64,000 nt of DNA from Pyrocephalus nanus (GCA_038380795.1 CM076269.1:372001-436000), one strand, 5' to 3'. Numbered from the stretch's first letter, positions 35,354 through 49,472 are shown. The notes: generated by a model from the letters alone, not told the origin. Translations and numbers: made by a program.

Positions 35354-38300
35354 ATTCCACACTTGATCACTTCATTTTGCTAAAGCAGACCACATGATCA
35401 CTTGAAGTCAAGAGAAAAAGAATTGTATCTTAGAAAGTAGAATTAAAAATACTATAAAAATAATTAACGCCAAATGAAAATACCATTTAAAATCTGCCTT
35501 TACATCTGGATCTTTTTTTTTATTTTATTTTTTTATGGTGCTTTCTCTGAGATTCTGTCAAGAAGTAAATCAATAATAATTACACACACAAAGTGACCAG
35601 CAGACTTGCATCTGAACCATCAGGATTTCCACAGTCCTTAACTACGCAGCCATGTAATCATATTATTGTAACTCTTGTTCTGCTTCATCTCAGGCCTTTC
35701 TGTGCCCTCCAGCATCGTGGCTGAGCATGCCCTGGCCACTCCAGCTGGGGACTCTGTCTCCTACTTGCTGGGTAAGCACCTGGCATTCCTTTAAAATAAC
35801 AGAGTCCTTAGAAAAGTCTTTGCCTCTTAGCTCATTTTAGCCTTTTCTTTTTCCGAGCAGTTACAGCTTTAACAATCCAAATGTCAGAGGGAACATGAAT
35901 TCAGAGGATCAGGGTTTCAGTTAATCATGTGAAATAGGTTCCCCTGATAGTTAGGTACAGCAGCACACAACCTTATTCCAGCTAGCAGGAATTTTAGATA
36001 ACTGAGGTTTGGGTAATCAACATAAGAATGCACGTGATTACTGCAGCATTTGCCATAGTTTTGTGTTCTACAGAATTTAAAAAAATCATATCATGTACTA
36101 TTACATGGGGGTTGTATCTGAACTTGTGCCTAAACTTAAAGAAAGCAAACATTTGGAAAGAAAAGCTGACTTATTTGGAATTTTGACATTTGCGAAAGTG
36201 CAATGTGGTGTTAAATGTGTAAATGAAAAATGGTGCTTTGAAACACCTAAGAACACCTAGAATTTCTTTCAAAAATCTTGTTCGTATTTGTTTTGATAAA
36301 ATCACAGCTTTCTGGGTTTTATAATCCTCATTACTTTTGGTAAGGCAATTATTTAGGGCTTTATCTTTGAAATGTGAAGTGACTGGAGTTATCTCACCTG
36401 ATGAGGTTATCAAAGATTTGTGAAATGACACTCTGGGATGTGAAACTAAAATCATCTCTTGTTTGATGGCTCAAACCGCTCCATCTTTGTCGTGGATTCA
36501 GCAGCTGACCTTGGCTTTACACACGGTCACTTTAGACATTTTTGCAGCTTTAAAAAAAGGGGTTTCAACAGATTAATCCTATAATGCAATGGTTCTTTTT
36601 TACAGTGAGGATTTCTGAGTGATTTTTAGTTCTGTTCAGCCTAAGATTCTTTATATACCAGCTGTATACACATAGCATGTAAGATAAAAACAAAGGAGGA
36701 CAGACCAGAAATGAAGATTGTACACAAAGACTTCTAGGTTAAAGTGGTTCTGCCAGTCTAGCAAATGTGAAACACAAGGTTAAAAAGTGGTCTTTGTTAT
36801 TTAAGTGGCACATGTTGCATTATGGGCAAGAGCTTTTATTTTTTAATGCAGATTACAGCGCTGTGTAAGGATGGCGTCCAGGCACTGTCCATCCTTTCCT
36901 GGGGGGTCAGCCTCCTCTGTGCTCCCCCTGCTTTCCCTGCAGGGAATTGGTGATTGTCATCTGATTACTCTCTTACCTATTTATTTATTCCTAATTGCTG
37001 TGTGTATATTGAGGAAAGCTTGATGCCTCAAATGAACACTTTGACACTTTATTTTGGGCTCACCACTACAGCATGCTGCAGCTTGTGTGCTTCTCCTGTG
37101 CTGATGAGATTGGATAGTGGATTTCAGACCCTCTTCCCAGTGTTGATGGGCACTGTTTGGGAAGTCAGTGATGTGGTATAAACGTTGCAGCCCAGGGAAA
37201 CCTGACAGCACCTTGATGTGACTCTTCAGGTTCATAGAGAAGGGGGAATGTGAAAAAAGGGGAAAAAGCTTTCTTCCTTTCAGGCTGCTGAAGTAACCAA
37301 CCCCTGTTGGTTGGTTTGAATTTAATTGTACTGTCTGTTGAATAACAAGAGTTTCCAGAAGCAAGGACATACCCTTTCATTCCAGAATTTCATTCCAGAA
37401 TTGAGGATGTCTTCAAGATGATGTGTCATCCTTTTCCCTTGAAAAATGGGGCAAGAAACTCACTGGTCCTGCCTAAACATTTAGGGAAATCACAGGCAAG
37501 AGGTACATAAGCTGCTCCTCTTCCTCAAGTCTATATTGCACTGGATATATAACCATTGCTATTTTAAAGAACTTTCACAGGTTTACTGCATTTATTTATC
37601 AGCAGAAAGGTTACAATCACTGAGAAACTGGTCAATTGTGTCGTGGCCCATCTGTCTCCACTTAGAGCCCTTGTTATCTTTCTGCATCCAAAATTGTGAT
37701 GCCCGTGGAGTCAGCTGGCTGGCTATGAAATGATGCAGGGGAGAATGCAAAAAATTTCTTGCGTTGAAACTCTTCACTTTTTTACAAATGGACTAATTGT
37801 TCCTACAGCCAAAAGGGTACACTCAGGACCAGACATTAAAGCAGCTATCTAGAAGAGAAATAGGCCTGCTTTAATTACTGTTTATTTAAAATCTAACTCG
37901 ATTTCCAAAAAAGAAGTAGTGTTTCTCATTTGGAGCTATGGCTTTCTCCAGGTCCCTAGAGTTAGGTGGCTGGTCAGTAGGAGGGATGTGCAGCAGGAAG
38001 GGCCTGGCTCCAGGGGAGAGGAGGTGTGACAGCCAAGCACACTCTTCTGAACTGGCAGTGCAGTTGCTGGGGGCTGCTCTTGGTGTGCCATCACCAGCAG
38101 TGAAGATGCATCAGGCCAAATGCTGATATTGATTGCTTTCATGAAGGGCCCATGAGCTTGTCCAAGTGTAATGGGTTGGAAATTAGTGAAATTAGACAAT
38201 AATTCTGCTGGCAGCTCAGAAGGAGGAGTAAAATTCACAATCCTTTGCAGCTGTTTGGGGTAATTACCTGCACAGGGCTAAAAGGAGTAAAGAGTAGTAA

Positions 38301-38764
38301 AATTAGCTGTCTGAATGGACACTTCTGCAAATGAAGCTATTGGTTAAAACTGGTATTATCTCAAGACCCCTTCCAGTGAACAATGAATGAGGAAAACTAG
38401 AGATACCAGGATCTGTTTTGCTGTGTTACCCACTCAGTGTGTCCTTGGCCTGCAGTTCCCTGGGAAGGCACAGTTACAGCTGTCAGTGGTGTCTGCTGTT
38501 CAAAAGGCCCAAGGAAGCTGAAAACCCCACGTCATCTTGTGTTGAATGTGGGACTTGTGCTATGAGATGTGGGGGGGCTGTTTGGAGATGTGCTGTGGTT
38601 TGAAATCAGAAGAGATCAGGAGTGTCAGGAGATGGGTAGTGAGGAAACCTCCATCCCATGGATGAGTTACAGAGGCTTCTGAATTTGTGGAGAGGGGTTT
38701 GTTGTTCTGCTGGGTGACTGAGGCTTGTTCACAGAGACCAGCAGCAGTGGGTACCACTATTACA
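35354..38764. other. Intergenic, no supported gene
   Basis: AT-rich sequence containing the exon-like segment at 35694-35771 and a T-rich low-complexity run at 35512-35534. Nothing else was recognised. Confidence 0.5.
35694..35771 (+). other. Candidate exon of an unannotated transcript
   Basis: The 78-base segment is preceded by a pyrimidine-rich TGTTCTGCTTCATCTCAG and followed by the donor CTGG|GTAAGC. It is GC-rich relative to its AT-rich surroundings. It is open in two plus frames, one reading LSVPSSIVAEHALATPAG. I recognise no protein, so a lncRNA exon or chance are both possible. Confidence 0.2.
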
Positions 38765-39105
38765 GCAGTCCTGGCAGACTCAGAGAGAACTGGGCTGGAC
38801 TGGAGATCCCCTGGTGCAGCCCTCCTGCTCAGAACAGGGGCAGCTGAACAGGCTGCTCGAAGCTGTGTCCAGCTGGGATTTTGGACATCTCCAAGGATGG
38901 AGACATTGCAGTCTGTCTGGGCAGTGTGTTCCAGTGTTCAATTACAGGATAAAAATAGGCTGTTCTTACGCTTAAGTCAAATTTCTTGTATTTGTTATGG
39001 ACTTGTCCATAACATTCTGGGTAAATAAACCCCATGGTTACAACACTGAGAGGCTTTAACCTTTCCTCCTTCCTCTGTGCTCCCAGCACTGGTCCATAGC
39101 AATGA
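38765..39105 (-). mobile_element. CR1 LINE 3' part, inverted, with ORF2 C-terminal remnant
   Basis: Read on the minus strand, the conceptual protein includes HWNTLPRQTAMSPSLEMSK, which matches the conserved end of CR1 ORF2 (HWNxLPxxVxxxPSLExFK). On the plus strand the reverse-complement consensus is visible: CCTCCTGCTCAGAACAGGGG, GTCCAGCTGGGATTTTGGAC, ATCTCCAAGGATGGAGACAT, CTGGGCAGTGTGTTCCAGTG. The copy is truncated and mutated. Confidence 0.85.
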
Positions 39106-40760
39106 CTGCAAGAGCTACAACCCAGGGAGATTTAAAGATAGTATTTTGCTGTGAAAGATGTCTCCCTAAGAAGAACTGGACTTGATTCTAATACTGAAAA
39201 CCAATATTGACAAGTGTGTGCTATTCAAGACAGGACTGCTGCAGCTCTTTTCTGAAAGTCTCCTGTGTAGTGAAGGTCAGAAGAACACAGCTTCCTAATC
39301 AGGCAGAGCTGAAGTCTGAGACTGTTATTATTTTAATTGTGTAAGGATAAAATAGCTGAAGTCCCCATTTTGGGATGTTGCACGTGGTAGATATAAATCA
39401 TTTGGCACAGTAATGTCGTTGAAATGAATGGCACCTTGTAACATTTCCTGTCCTGTCATTAGCAGGCAGTTATTTTCAAATTTCAGATTACAGTAAAGTT
39501 GTTTTCAGTGTTTGGATGCTCCAATGCCAGTAGTTTCCAAGGGTGGCTATGGGTGTCTCCACGTGTTTTCAACTGGGGTTCAGCTGGCATACTGCCCCAG
39601 TGCTGCTTACAGTTTATTCCTAGACTTGCCTTATTGTTTTTTCTTTTCTATCCCCTTCTGAAGCTGTGTTCTGACAGCACTCCCTCTCTCACAGTTCACA
39701 TGGAGGAAACTTCCTGCAAGATCAGGATCTGAATCAGGACCAGTGGTCTGTGCTTATTAACAAAAATGCTTAGGGAGTGCAGATAGGTTAATTGAAGTTA
39801 GTTGTGTGTGACCAGGTTGGTTTGTCTTTAATCTCTTATGTTTAAATTTCATATGCATGAAGACAGTTAATCCTCTTAACTGCTGTAGACTTTGAATGCT
39901 TAGTAAATAAGTGGCCTCTTTAATTGATGCTATGGTGTTTGCCTGTTTAAACCAAAATAAAAGTAAAGAGCTACACGGGGCCTTGAGGGAATCTTCCTCC
40001 GTGCAGTGAGAGGTTCTATTATGTAAAAGGCTTGAGAGTCTTCCCAGCTCATTATTTTGATAGTACTGTCTGCTTGGCTCTTTTAAGACAATGCTCTTTT
40101 TTCCTTTAGCATCAACAGTTTTGAGATCAGAGAGCACTTCCTAAGTCAAGGCAAACGGAGCAAGATATTTCAGCACCTGGCAATCAAAGATGCACTTCTC
40201 ATGCATGCAGGTTAACACTGCTTCCTTTTTTTCCCTAAACCCCAAAAAGGTTCCTCTCAAGTGAAGGGCTTGTTATCTTCACAGTGTGTACTGTAAAATA
40301 ACAGTCAGTCCAGAGCTTATTTCTTTGCAGCAACTCATGAAGTGCTTTACAGAGTGTATATCTAGGGATTAATCACTGGCCAACCGACCAAATTACCGAT
40401 ATTCTGTACCGATAAATCTGTATAATAGCTTTAATGAGATGTGAAGAATATGTCCTCCATTTTTAATTGAGTCTTGAATTTTGTGCAGGTAGCATGTTAA
40501 CACTTATTCCACTGAATGCCATGTTAGTGACAGTTAGTGACACATCCTTTTTTAAACCAGGTTTCGGATCATAGCTGGGTTTCTTAAATCATTGTTCAAA
40601 TATTGTTCTACTTTGGACTGTGTGGTGAACAGATCAGGTACAGTAAGATGGATGGGAAGGATCTGACACTGAGAGATAATTTTTCATACATGAGCTATGG
40701 TGGAGAAAGGGATTGTTGTCTCATTTGCAATGGAATATAAATTGAGGCGAGTCTCACAGT
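39106..40760. other. Intergenic, no supported gene
   Basis: Mixed AT-rich sequence with no recognised repeat, RNA gene or coding exon. Confidence 0.55.
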
Positions 40761-40768
40761 AAATATCG

Positions 40769-40838
40769 TGCCAGGCTGCAGATGCCCTCAGCAGTGTGCC
40801 AGGCTGCAGATGCCCTCAGCAGTGAGCCAGGCTGCAGC
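40769..40838. repeat. 28-bp tandem duplication, about 2.5 copies
   Basis: The unit GTGCCAGGCTGCAGATGCCC followed by TCAGCAGT occurs twice in perfect tandem. It is followed by a partial copy, GAGCCAGGCTGCAG. The identity suggests a recent slippage event. Confidence 0.88.
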
Positions 40839-43800
40839 AGGGCACAGCTTTGTGCAGTGTCACACTCACTGCCCCAGCCTGGTGCTGCAGAGCTGTGCTG
40901 AGGGCCCACACTGACCACAGCTACTTAGCCATGGAACTGTGTTCATGTGTAATTTGTTGTTAAATTCAGTCATTTTTAATGATTCTGGGGAACTAATAAT
41001 AGATGTTAAATATAGTCCATAGTTTTGAATAGCTTTTCTTTGGCATTCCTAATTTTGTAGCACAACTTTTAAGGTCAGTGGTCCTACCGTGTAAATTATT
41101 AAATACTTCTGAATTTTTTATAACTTTTCCCAGCAATGCAGACTGGATTTTCTCTTCTCTTCATAATTCCTGGATGTGCAACATGGAGGGTGATACTGTA
41201 CATCCTTTGTTTTTGTTTGAGATCACAGTTGTTGATGTGAAATCTAAGCTCTCATTTTACTAACTGTAATAGTAATATAGAAAATATTTTTCTCCCTCCA
41301 AATAGAATTGACCTGTGTCTTTAATCTGTATGAGAGTGAACAGCAAGGGTCATGTTCATCCCATTGTTTGGGCTTCCTCTGTAGTGGTCCAAGGTACATC
41401 TCTGGATCAGTTCTCAAGGCAGGGCCCAGAGCTAACCCAGAATGCAACTGCTGTGGCACAATTCGATGGTCTTCACTTCTGCTGACTCTAAACCTGAAGA
41501 TTCTACCCTAGGTCAGACGTTGCTCCTATGAAATTGTGGAGCAACATGATAACTTTTAGCAGGGTAACAATACAGGGAAGAATTCTGCAAGGCAGGAAGA
41601 AGTTGAAGTCCATTTAAAGAATTATTCCAAAGAAAGATGCAGCCATAGGGAGATTCTGCTGTTGCCAAGCAGAGAGACCCTACACTTGTTGGGTACCTCT
41701 CAGATTGCTTTAGATTTCTGCAGTGATCACATTTGGTTTTCTCTGTTGGAGATTCCTGGTTGGAGATCCTTATCTTCTGTCCTTGACTGTGACAGTTTTC
41801 CTTCAGCACCTGTGTGACTGAATCTCTGGCTGTGCTGAGGCAGCGCTGTGGAACGGGGGTCTCCTCTGCACTCTTGCTCTCCAAGCAAGAATCAACCTCT
41901 GACAAACACTTGGCAACTCACGAGAAAATCCCTTGTGATTGGGTAGGCGTCTTTATGAAGTGTCTGTGTAATACAGGGAATGAAAAGCTGCCAAATGCCT
42001 TTGGACTGTGAATTGCATGGACAAGTCATCCCCCTCATCCTGACCCTCCTTCCCAGGAATCCCCTTCCTCTGTTAAGAAGTCACCCCATGGCCACACCAG
42101 TGCCATGAAGTGCCTCTGAATGGAGCTTCCTGGGCTAGCTGCACAATTTACAGGATGTACTACTTTCCTCTTCATAATTCTGGAGTATATTTACACCTGT
42201 GGGTGCTGGCAGCTTATTTTAAAAAAAAAAAATAAATTATTTATTGGAGAATGCAGTGCTTTTTATCCTTCCTGAGCCCCTTCCACGGGGAGTGAATGGG
42301 TTTACCTGATAACAGCATATTGTGATGGGCACGCAGGATATTAATTATTTGTGGAGTGAATAAACACACTGCCAGGTACTTGCTGTAGCAATGAAACTTG
42401 TCAGTCACAATGAGCTAAAACTGTCCCTGTGCAAAACTTTTAACTGGACTGGTTTATGCTCAGGGGAATGGAGAGCTAGCCCTTCTGTACTTCAGCGGAC
42501 ACATCCTCGCAGGGATTGGAAATGTTTGTCTTTAGAGCAGTGCTAGATGAACCATAGCTTTAGAAACAGTTCTCTGAACTCTGAGGCTTGTTTCACTTTC
42601 CCACAAGCATGCCTGGAACAGTTCAAACAGTTCTCAGTTGGAGAGCACCATTAGAGGGTTTGGTGACTGCTTCCCCCTCAGTGGGTCTGTTTTAACATTA
42701 TGCCACATCACCCTGTAGCCAAAAAGTGAAAATGCAGTTCAGTAATTGAAGGCATTTAAATTCTAATGTGAATTCAAATCCCTGCAACCATGGCATCACT
42801 TCTGTTTGGGTCAGCCTTTGGATGCTTGTTGCCTGTAATAAAAATTGGTTTGATATCTTCCTATCAATGACAGTCACATCAGATACATAACCAGCAGATG
42901 TAAAAGAAGCTATAAAACAAAAATACCATTCATTAGATTTAAAAAAACCAGAAATTACACTCTCTCCAGGAAAAAGTTGCCACACTCTCTAAACCAAGAA
43001 CTTTGTTCTCTGAGTTGTCTAAATGTAGAAATTTTGGTGGTAAAGATATTCTGTATCTCATAGGAGTAAATGAAGTGTGACTATTTTTGTTCTGTAGTCC
43101 ACTTTAGCTGTCTTAACACCTTGTTTGCTCTTTTCCTGATCAGAAAAAAAAATAGGAAAGAAAGAATATATATTCCTTTTACTTTCAAAGTGCTGGAGGC
43201 ATAGGGGATTATATTCCCATTCCTTTAATTCTAGCATTATTGAGGCATTTGGTAAGCTTACTAAATTTCTTGAGTTTCATTCTTGCTATAAGAAATACTT
43301 TCAGGCAGTTCCTGGATGTATCTTATAATTGCAAAATCACAATTTTTTACAAACTCTTAGGGAAAGAAATAGAAATTAAGCACAACTTAAAATTTAGAGA
43401 ATACATACCAAGATAAATGAGTCTGTACATGAGATGCTGCTCGTGCTTAATTCTACAACAGATACACAGCAACAGATGTCCCAGTCTTCAAAGCAGCAAT
43501 TCAAATACAGAACAGGGCTTTTTAATTTTCCTTGTCTGTTAACAAGAAGCTTAATTTTATGCTGATGGAATCAGGCAACATGTAACATTTTCTGTTGCTC
43601 CTGGGTGTGTGTTCAGACTGAAGTGACCACCCATCCTGTGTCTTGTAATGTCTGGTCTTCTGAAGCATCTCTGCCCTTGAGGCTGAGATACCTTGTGCTG
43701 GTTCTGATTCAACATGAGCTATAAATGTTCAGCATTTCTGGAAATCAGGCACAGATTGTCTCAAGTTGGGTGCCCCAAATCTTCAGAAAATGCTGCTAAT

Positions 43801-45878
43801 TAGGCATTTTGCTGGAGGGTGCTCTCTGAAACCACCATGAGATAGGGTTACTGTGATTGAAGTCCCTTCTACTTCGGCATCTAATTTCAGTATGAGTGAC
43901 AATAAACACAGTGCCTGATCAAAAGACGTGCAAAGCATGAGGTCCCCTCCTGCTGCATATTTATATGTTGCAGTGTGTTATAAATACATTTAACTCAGTA
44001 GAAAGCATTGTAGCTTATATAAATCAGCTGTTATTGAAGAGCCAGGCAGTTTGTTGGTGGCTGTGCTGCCAGGGCAGAGTGCTTCTGGAGTGTCAGACCC
44101 GGGATGGTCCCCTTGTATCCTCTTCTGTTCAAAGTATCAGCAGCTCATTACTGAAAACTGTGCAGGAGGTTTGGCAGTAAATACCTTTAAATCGGCCCAA
44201 CACAAGCAGAGAAACAGATGTGAAACACGTCTGACTTGTGAAAGACAGTTCTATCCTTCAGAAATAGTCTCTCCTTGTAATGTCTTTTTGGAATATTTTG
44301 TGTCAAGGTTGAAGAAGGAAGCTTTGTCTCTGGGGCTTTATCTAAATCAACGTGCCTGTGTGAGGTGGAAATGTGATTTGTCTGTGGTTTTACATCACAG
44401 ATAAATATTTCTGAATAGAGAAAGGACCATGAGGTTTTCTTTGCCCTGCCTGACATGAGGACCACTGCCATGATGTGGAACAGAGGAAGTTATCCATGGA
44501 CTCAGTAAAATATGACACAGATTTATCTGAGCTGTGTAAGAGGCAGTCCCTTTTACTGTTGGAGCAGTGCAATATGCATTTGAATTCTCTTGCATTCCTG
44601 TACATCTTTGAGAAAAAATTGGGAAAGTCAAATATATAAACCAGTGGTAAATATAAAAGATAATTCCATTTGTCATCTGCTGGATGGTAATGTGCTACAG
44701 TCCAGTAGAAGCACTGACCAAATAAGTCTCTAACACTTAAAAGTTTCTTGTAAAGAGAAGGAAAAAAAAAGAATACATATGTAGTTCTTAAAATATAGAA
44801 ATAACCCTTTTATTTTGAATGTGTTAGTTTGTCTTGTGTGTAGCTGTTTATTTGCCCAAGACACACCAATACTTTTTTCTTTTTGTGAAGTTAAATGTTA
44901 ATAGTGGGAAAATACCTGTACAAGGGGAGAAGTTACTTCTTTGGGGGGATGGTGGTAAGGGGAAGGAAGGCTCTTTCTCACCATCTGTTTTCCCTAAGAG
45001 GTGGCCCATGTGGAAAACTGCATATTTAACTGTGAAGTCAGCTGCTAATGAGCCACTGGGGGCGGTCTTGGAGTAGGATTAGTAAGTCTTCCCAGTCTCC
45101 TGCTCATTATGCTTTATGGATATTAATGTTTGCAATATTCCATGAGTTGGTGAAATGTCATTATGCAAGTGTTAGTCCCTTTTACATTTCAGCAACAGAG
45201 CTCAGAAAGAAAACAATCTTCTTACAGATGACTGCTGGAACTTGGCACAACTCTCAGGGAAACAAATTTGCCTGTCCTGCAATCGCAGATGGATCAGGAA
45301 GATCCTCCTGTTTTCCCAGCATATCTGCAGTGTGACACCAGCTCTCTGCACCTCTGCAGGAAGCTGCTCTGGCAGCCAGAGAACTGGGAAAAGCAGCAGC
45401 CTCTGAGCAAGGCTCTCAAGTGCATATTTAACTTCAAGGCCCTTTGTTTTTGGCGGGACTGTTGTCCTGTTTAAAATGTGTACAGATCTAAGCATGCTGA
45501 GGCACAAAACTCTGCAGATGTGGTGCTGCCAAACTGCCATGGAGTGGTTTGCACTCTGCAGCAGAGCAGAGCCAGAGGGCAGTGCTGCCTCTGTGCCTCC
45601 TCAGCAGGACTGTGAGGTGGCTCAGGAGGTAGCACAGACCCGCTAAACCAGAGAATCTGCAGACATCCAGAATTATCAGCTCCCACTGAGTCCTGATTGG
45701 GACACCTGGTTCTAGCTGGGGAACGTGCATGTTGGTAATAGCTGCTCATTTTACAAAAGAGAAGCAAAGTCTGGAAGAGAAAAAAATCATTCCTAATGGT
45801 AACATTTGCCAAAATCTGGTGGAATGTGGAGAAGAATTGTGGTGGTCACAGACAACATGGCAGGATATTCTTTGTGGG

Positions 45879-45901
45879 AAAATGTGAGCAGCTCACATTT
45901 T
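45879..45901. repeat. Near-perfect palindrome
   Basis: AAAATGTGAGC, a single A, then GCTCACATTTT: perfect 11-base arms. It could be a dimeric transcription-factor site or a small hairpin. No function is shown. Confidence 0.8.
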
Positions 45902-47762
45902 TTGTTGTTTACAGGCTCAAAAAAATTAGATTAGTCTGATGGAATAGATAGATTAGGGCAGTTCAAAGTATTTAAGTTTATGAAAGTGTTTAGTCCCTGC
46001 TCATTTTGTTTAGTTACACTCACTAGAAGATAACCAGATTGACCTAAACTGTATATGTGTCATAATTCTCAGCTGGTTTAGACCATGGACCTTGTTTATT
46101 TAATGCCTCTGCTGCACCATTCCTGAATTTGATGTATGCTGTAATGTCCAAAAAAGATTCTTTGTTGGATGTGGTGAAGAGAATATTTTAGTTCAGAAGT
46201 GTGTCATAAGGCACATTTTGTAGGGAATATTTTCTCATGTTAGGCAGCTGCCTGGTAGAATAAATTCTGTAGCAGAGCCTTTATCAGATGTTTGTGGTTT
46301 CAAGCTGAAAGGTTGGTGCCGTTGTTGCTCACTAAATAAGTCAATCCTAACTTGTTTAATGCAGCCCTGGAGTACCAGTTTGGGACAGTGATAGTTTAAA
46401 TGGAAGTAGCATTGGGAAACAGACCCTGGGCAGGAGCAAGTTCTGACAGCACAGACTGTGCCAGGGAGCAGTGTGCTTTGTTTAGATATTCTCTTTTTGC
46501 TATAGTTTTCTCATCCTCAGCAGATGAAAAGAGTTTGAGTTTTCTCTGTTTTAAACATAGTGATACTATATGAAGAAACTTCTTTCCCACACACTGATTT
46601 AATGAATCTGTAATTTTAGGCTTGTCTATTTGGAGATTAGGGATTTTCCAGTGTTTCCTGAGGAGACTTTCTGAAAAGCAATAACTATAATATTAAAAAC
46701 CTCTAAGTCACCTCTTTCTCGTCACAGGAAATAACACTGCTTTCCTTCCATCTCTAGCAGTATTTAATCAAACCCAAATTCTTACAGAATGGCAAGTGGC
46801 AGGTTGTCTTAGTGGTGGAAGATTTGAATTTTCAGATGTGAAATGCAGATTTTGTGGGCCCTGGATTATCTGGGCTTTGCCTGTGTATTAGAGCCCTGAC
46901 AGATTTTTCCACTTAGCTCTGTACTGTAGGAGATGCTAAAAGAAATGCTGATAAGGAACGTGAGCTTAGCAGTGTGCCTGTGTGCTGTGTGCTGTGATAC
47001 CTCAGCCTGATTGACCGCCTGGCACTGGACACTGCAGCCCCCCATGTGGTTGGGGAGTGGTGGTAGATGCAGATCCCGCTCCCAGCCCCCGGCCCGTGGG
47101 TCATTCCAGCCCACAGGTTGTTCTGCTCCCCCGGGGCAGTGTCAGCTTCGCGTGTCCCGTTCTGCAGGTGTGCTTCCAAACAGAAGCGTTTCAAGACCAT
47201 CCAGCTCCCCCCTCAGTGGCAGTGCCTCACTGCTTGGCACACACCACGACTAGCTCTGTGGGTGTTTTTTATGGTCATATTTTGAAAAAAAAAAAAAAAA
47301 GTATATAGTAGGGGGAAAAAAAAATCACTACCCCATTAAAGCACTTCTTTTTGTTGTAACTGCTGAGAAATGTGAATGCCTGCACAGATTGGGGCTGACT
47401 GAAACTCTAATCATTATACTGCAAGAATATTTTTGATGGATTTTCAACAGCTCCAGAGTTCGTGTCAGCATCACTGTATGCCTTTTTAAAGTTCTTTCCT
47501 TTAATGGGTCCCAGGACCTGTGAAAACATTCAGGTCAGTTTAGTGCCTGAGTCTTCCCAAGTAATTAGCAGGTAGAATTACCTGGTAGCAGTCAGTGTTT
47601 TCTGCTGTAATCCATCCACAGAAGCTGCAGCAGAGTAATTGCTATCTCTGGCAGCCCTGCAAACATATCTAATTTAATGTGTCAATAGGGATTTTTCTCT
47701 CAGGTTTTTTTTCGTTCCCAGTGCTAGGCTGTGAATTTTCCTTACAGAAGGCCAGACTCAAA

Positions 47763-47779
47763 GTCAGTCAGTCAGTCAA
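47763..47779. repeat. (GTCA)n microsatellite
   Basis: About four consecutive GTCA/AGTC units lie between unrelated unique sequences. Confidence 0.75.
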
Positions 47780-49472
47780 GGATTTAAAGGAAATGTTTTT
47801 GCCAGCAACTGTAAATGTGTAAAAGCATTGAGCTCATTCTCCTCTCCACATGACTTCTCAACAGGTTAAATAAACATACGTAGCAGACGTACTCAGCTAC
47901 GTGATCCACTGGAGCAGATGAATGCTAAACTGACCGTGGCATCTCCTTGCCAGCAGTGCAGCATTTCAGTCCTCCTGCCTTCTTTGGGGATGTTCTGGTG
48001 TTCTCTGACGCTGGCTCAGTGCTATCAGCTGCTGGTGAGACACGTGTAGTGTTTGAGTCCCTCCTTGGTAAATGTTTGCCGGTAGTGAAGGAGCAGATGG
48101 GCTCGGATCTGCTCTGAGTTCAGGTGGACTGAGGGTGTTTCCAGGGCACTCCACAGGAGAGTTCCCCACTGCAGGTTCTGTGTTGTGGCTGCCTCCCTGG
48201 GTGCTGGTGTGGCTGTGTTAGGAGCAGTGCTGGGTCTGGGGGCTGCTCTGTTTGTCTGCACTCAGCTTCCTTGCTCGTCACGTTCCAGGGCTGGGAGCTT
48301 TTGTTCTGTGTTTAACAAACCCAGGGTCCTATTCTGCAGGAGAGAAGGCATATATTCTAATGATGAAAAGGGTCACTCCCACAGGAGAGAGCCATGTGTT
48401 ATATATTCTCCACAGATCTATAAACAGTCCTTTGAGTCCATTCACATCATGCTGCGCCTCACTGATGTTTCCTGTTTAGTTTTCTGTGAAGACCCCAACA
48501 TCTCAGTTGTAAAGGAAAAATAAAAATAAAATCGACTCATCTTGAACAAAGCCATTGGGCATGTTTGTGAACAGCCCTGGATACACAACACACAATATTC
48601 TTAGATATTAAAGGAGAGGATCCCTGAGAGCCAGAGCTGTGCTGTGTCAGGGATTGCAGGCACAGAGTATCAAACCTCCTTCCTGAGAGCACGAGCAAGA
48701 CCTGATGCTTGGCTGACCTCACTGGCACTGCTAAACTGGAGGCAGGAGACCCATATTACATTGGTCACTCCATAGTATGGTCCTCTCTTTCTTTTTGTTT
48801 AAAAAATTCCCTTTTGAAGGAGTAATTAGTGTAGATTTGAAAGACTAGAGGACTGTGGTGTGTTACTCAAGGTCTTGTTGCATTCCTTTTCTTGATTTGA
48901 ATTTCCCAACTTTTCAAATTTCAAAGGGTCAATTTTAATGCCGGTTATAGGGGCTAGCACTCATGTATGTAAATACTGCAGTTGTGGTGTAAGTGGGTAT
49001 CAGTACTGAATAACTGGCAGAATCTACAGTGGACATGAGCAGCACTTTATGAATGAAGACTGTAATTTCGTACAAAATACAACTACATCCCATGTCAATT
49101 GAAAGATTCTACTGCTTAAATAAAACTAAAATTGCCTGCCATCAATAGTGAAATTTTTAATATAAGATATATTTGTATTTTGAGGTGTTAAATCTGTGCA
49201 ATATAGTAATGCTTCACTGTAGGCCTTTTCAGAAGGAAGACCTTGAAGTTTTATAGAGAACTCTCTCCAAACTGCCTTTCTGTTCAGCAGAATAAAAACT
49301 GAGGTCCTTCTCTGCTTTAAATGGCAGTCAGAAAATCCACAGGTAATCCCTGTAACTTTTCATATAAATTTGACAACAAAAGAAAGGTGTGCTACCAGTA
49401 TCTCTATAACACAAGTAAGCTTCATTGCATAACTCAAAGCATGATGGAGATTTTGACATGCTTACTGGCAAC

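Larger units (their letters stand above)
40839..49472. other. Intergenic, no supported gene
   Basis: Mostly AT-rich sequence. It includes a GC-rich islet at about 47000-47230 followed by a 16-base A run (about 47285-47300), a (GTCA)n run at about 47763-47779, and an 11-base-arm palindrome at 45879-45901. I recognise no protein domain, RNA gene or repeat family. Open frames such as 48185-48523 lack support. Confidence 0.5.

Noticed and set aside
48185..48523. 112-codon open frame starting with a hydrophobic, signal-like stretch
   Set aside because: It begins at a non-ATG codon, has no homologous domain or splice context, and the remainder looks random.
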